From NCBI GenBank assembly GCA_017470985.1, contig JAFUXA010000004.1:20577-84576 (forward strand): a stretch of DNA of 64,000 nucleotides. The letters run 5' to 3'. Every line of letters starts with the position of its first letter. The first letter of the stretch is position 1. Below, one piece after another: positions 62,072-64,000 of the stretch. This DNA is from Lachnospiraceae bacterium. Its GTDB lineage: Bacteria > Bacillota > Clostridia > Lachnospirales > Lachnospiraceae. The position numbers and the translations under genes are program-made. The notes beneath the pieces were generated by a model that saw only the letters and a program-made list of their open reading frames with translations, searched no databases and was not told the origin of the DNA.

Positions 62072-63562
62072 TTAAACTCTCTTCACAAAATCCAGACTGA
62101 TCCATCCGATTCCGCTCTTCAGTTTCCCCCACATCGAAGCACCTGCTCCGGAAGATATCTGAACTATCGTGAACACACCCGGTTCAATAAAGCGAACCCT
62201 CTTGTAGTTCGTACCGGGGCCAGACCTGATATTCAGATCAGAGATACTGACCTTCACCAAGAACGGCACCTTCACCTCAGCCTGCGCAGCCTTCGGCTCA
62301 TACACCACCTTACCGTCCGCGTCAAACACCTTATATCCCGGATTCTGATCCGCACATTTCTTCGCATTGTCCAGAATCTTATATGCTCCCTTCTGGCTCT
62401 TGGCATCTGCCCAGGATTTCCTCACTCGATACCACCGAATCACATCACCACCGGAGTCCTTCGCATCATACTGAGTCAGATTCCACTTCTCGATGATGGA
62501 GCAAAGCTTCTCCACATAGGTCAGGCTTGTGGCATAGCCGCCATCCTTGATGATCTGCACAGCCTTTTTATAATCCAAACATCCCTTCAGGCCTGCATAT
62601 CTCAGCTTGCTGCCGTTCTTTGCTCCAAGCAGATAAGCGGAATGGTCCGCAATGGAATCCTCGATGCAGGGATACTTCCGGAAATCAGCCTTAATCGTCT
62701 CATATCTTCCGTCCGTGTGCTGTTCCTGCGTCTTCTTCGTGTGTTTGCTCTTGCCGTCCCAGCTGGATCCACTCCATGTATTCCCGGACAGACTGCACTT
62801 CATCCCGAAGATGTTGTTGGCGTTCTGAGACAGCTCACTCTTTCCATACCCGGACTCCAGAATAAACTGAGCCAACGATACCGATGCCAGAATGCCGCTC
62901 TTCTTCTGATCCGCAGTGAACAGTGCACCAACCTTCTTGATCGCATCCGCCTCAGACAGGCCCTTTAGAACCGAAGCCTGCGTTCCCTTTGCAGCCGAAC
63001 CACCTCCGGAATCAGATGAGCCCTGCAGCACCTTCGTCACCTTCTCCGCCAGATCTCCCATCCTCGCATACATCCAGTTACCCGGACAGGATTTGTTGGC
63101 AAACCACCTGTGAACTGTCAGGATCATCTCTCCGCTCTTCGGCGAATAATTCAGCGTCTTGTCCTTATCCCCGAACCAGATCAGCTTATTCTTTCCATTG
63201 CGCTTGCAGATATCAATGCAGAGCTCGATCAGCTTCTTATAAACAACATCCCTGAAAGCATAAGGCTCCATGGTATCGGAAGCACACTCAATCGTAATTG
63301 CCCTCTGGTCATTGGCATTACTGGAAGAACACCAGGAACGGTTCTTTTCCTCAACATACATCCCGACACGCCCATCCTTGTCGATGCCGTAATTACTGGA
63401 TGCCTGTGTGCTGCTCTTTGCGAACCAGTCTCCCAGACCTTCCGCTGTACACTGACCCACAACACAATGCGGCGTGATCCTGTCGATCGCCATTGTCCTC
63501 TGTCCGGAGTTGTTCGGACTCAGCTTCGTATAAGCCACCATAGAACTGTTCGTGTATGACAT
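62072..63562 (-). CDS. Phage endolysin: amidase, glucosaminidase and SH3 domains
   Basis: The 496-residue protein is modular. An N-terminal amidase_2/PGRP domain (about 1-180) has I-T-P-H-C-V-V-G near 29-36 and H-R-W-F-A-N-K-S-C-P-G near 152-162. A Gly/Ser-rich linker (about 185-195) leads to a glucosaminidase domain with A-Q-F-I-L-E-S-G-Y-G near 231-240. A linker and a C-terminal SH3 domain (I-R-S-G-P-G-T-N-Y near 447-455) follow. It would cut peptidoglycan at two bonds at the end of phage growth. Its start overlaps the holin stop as TAATG. Confidence 0.94.
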   Translation of the reverse strand: MSYTNSSMVAYTKLSPNNSGQRTMAIDRITPHCVVGQCTAEGLGDWFAKSSTQASSNYGIDKDGRVGMYVEEKNRSWCSSSNANDQRAITIECASDTMEPYAFRDVVYKKLIELCIDICKRNGKNKLIWFGDKDKTLNYSPKSGEMILTVHRWFANKSCPGNWMYARMGDLAEKVTKVLQGSSDSGGGSAAKGTQASVLKGLSEADAIKKVGALFTADQKKSGILASVSLAQFILESGYGKSELSQNANNIFGMKCSLSGNTWSGSSWDGKSKHTKKTQEQHTDGRYETIKADFRKYPCIEDSIADHSAYLLGAKNGSKLRYAGLKGCLDYKKAVQIIKDGGYATSLTYVEKLCSIIEKWNLTQYDAKDSGGDVIRWYRVRKSWADAKSQKGAYKILDNAKKCADQNPGYKVFDADGKVVYEPKAAQAEVKVPFLVKVSISDLNIRSGPGTNYKRVRFIEPGVFTIVQISSGAGASMWGKLKSGIGWISLDFVKRV

Positions 63563-63993
63563 TATTCCTCACCATCCTTTTTCTCATCTTCCTTCTCAGC
63601 TCTGTCATGGAGCTGTTCCAACACCTTGTGCAATTTCGTAGGAATCGGCAGACCCAGATATGCCGCGTTTTCCACCAGCGACAATCCTTCATTGGAGATA
63701 TAGAAGAAAATGATTGCAGTTCTCAGCACACTCCCGCTCCCAATCACCTGTGTATCAAGCAAATGCCCGATACCTACCAGCGCAAAGATCAGAACCTTCC
63801 TGCAGATTCCTTTGAACCCCACTGCACTCGAAAGCTTCTTATCCGCCACCGCACACATGATTCCTGTGATGTAGTCCAGCACCACAAACGCAATAAGCGC
63901 ATAAAGCAGGCCATCACAACCTCCAAGGAAATACCCAAGCCAGCCGCCTACCGCTGCAAAGATTGCCTGAATCACATTCCAAAACTCTTTCAT
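63562..63993 (-). CDS. Phage holin (TcdE/holin_4 type)
   Basis: The 143-residue protein has three hydrophobic segments (roughly 15-43, 50-72 and 78-100), with L-D-Y-I-T-G-I-M-C-A near 40-49, and an acidic/basic C-terminal tail (E-K-E-D-E-K-K). These fit the TcdE/UtxA-type holins that release the endolysin. It overlaps the endolysin gene by 1 nt. The start at 63993 is close to the window edge, so upstream context is missing. Confidence 0.9.
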   Translation of the reverse strand: MKEFWNVIQAIFAAVGGWLGYFLGGCDGLLYALIAFVVLDYITGIMCAVADKKLSSAVGFKGICRKVLIFALVGIGHLLDTQVIGSGSVLRTAIIFFYISNEGLSLVENAAYLGLPIPTKLHKVLEQLHDRAEKEDEKKDGEE

Positions 63994-64000
63994 CGCAAAT

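Noticed and set aside
62018-62968. 316-codon plus-strand reading opposite the endolysin
   Set aside because: Antisense to an endolysin with recognisable domains; no ribosome site.

Overview
The window looks like a chromosomal segment of an anaerobic Lachnospiraceae-type Clostridium (human gut or rumen relative). The base composition is moderately AT-rich with strong GGAGG ribosome binding sites. The ribosomal/tRNA block has the order EcfA1-EcfA2-EcfT-TruA-L13-S9, usual in Firmicutes. The window also carries HydE-HydG-HydF for [FeFe] hydrogenase maturation, a clostridial Fe-S/FAD oxidoreductase, and an operon for sulfoquinovose breakdown by the sulfofructose transaldolase route. Almost all genes lie on the minus strand. 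No rRNA, tRNA or CRISPR was recognised.

Positions 1 to about 9.6 kb are an integrated mobile element that continues past the left edge. It has an integrase and excisionase facing the 3' end of guaA, a plasmid-style rep-parB-parA block with a small ribbon-helix-helix-like protein, and a Type I restriction-modification operon (XRE regulator, hsdM, hsdS, start of hsdR). An inverted spare specificity cassette sits just upstream of the operon promoter. Its ends match the borders of the second target-recognition domain of hsdS, so specificity is probably switched by DNA inversion. One inversion would also separate hsdR from the promoter; a second would restore it. This is the most interesting system in the window.

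Positions 9.9 to 22.1 kb are core metabolism (guaA, a shikimate-kinase-like gene, upp, an SPFH protein), then a six-gene operon: GH31 sulfoquinovosidase, sulfofructose transaldolase, sulfolactaldehyde reductase, a DUF4867 protein, an isomerase and a ROK regulator. A sigma-A promoter overlaps a perfect 8-5-8 inverted repeat. Unusual repeats sit between the genes, including two tandem ~100-nt palindromes. The GH31 enzyme keeps the catalytic aspartates but has Gln where E. coli YihQ has its sulfonate-binding Arg.

Positions 22.1 to 41.2 kb hold a drug/metabolite-type exporter, a small alarmone synthetase, a cytidylate-kinase-like protein, a large Fe-S/FAD oxidoreductase, a GGDEF protein, a lipoprotein with a carbohydrate-binding beta-helix, a hybrid histidine kinase, the HydE-G-F operon and two alpha/beta hydrolases. 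Positions 41.3 to 55.7 kb hold S9/L13, TruA, the ECF transporter core, TrmL, an aminotransferase/Lrp/AIR-synthase operon, a VanW protein, an unlisted 35-residue membrane peptide, a MntP-like protein, a TetR regulator, an HD-GYP protein and thioredoxin.

Positions 55.7 kb to the right edge are accessory. There is an acyltransferase broken by a one-base change in an A7 run, a RhuM-like gene, and from about 58 kb the end of a GC-richer prophage or serine-recombinase element: two overlapping large serine recombinases, a small ORF whose ribosome binding site is locked in a hairpin, a modular endolysin and a holin. Function calls rest on motifs and recalled family knowledge; no database search was run.
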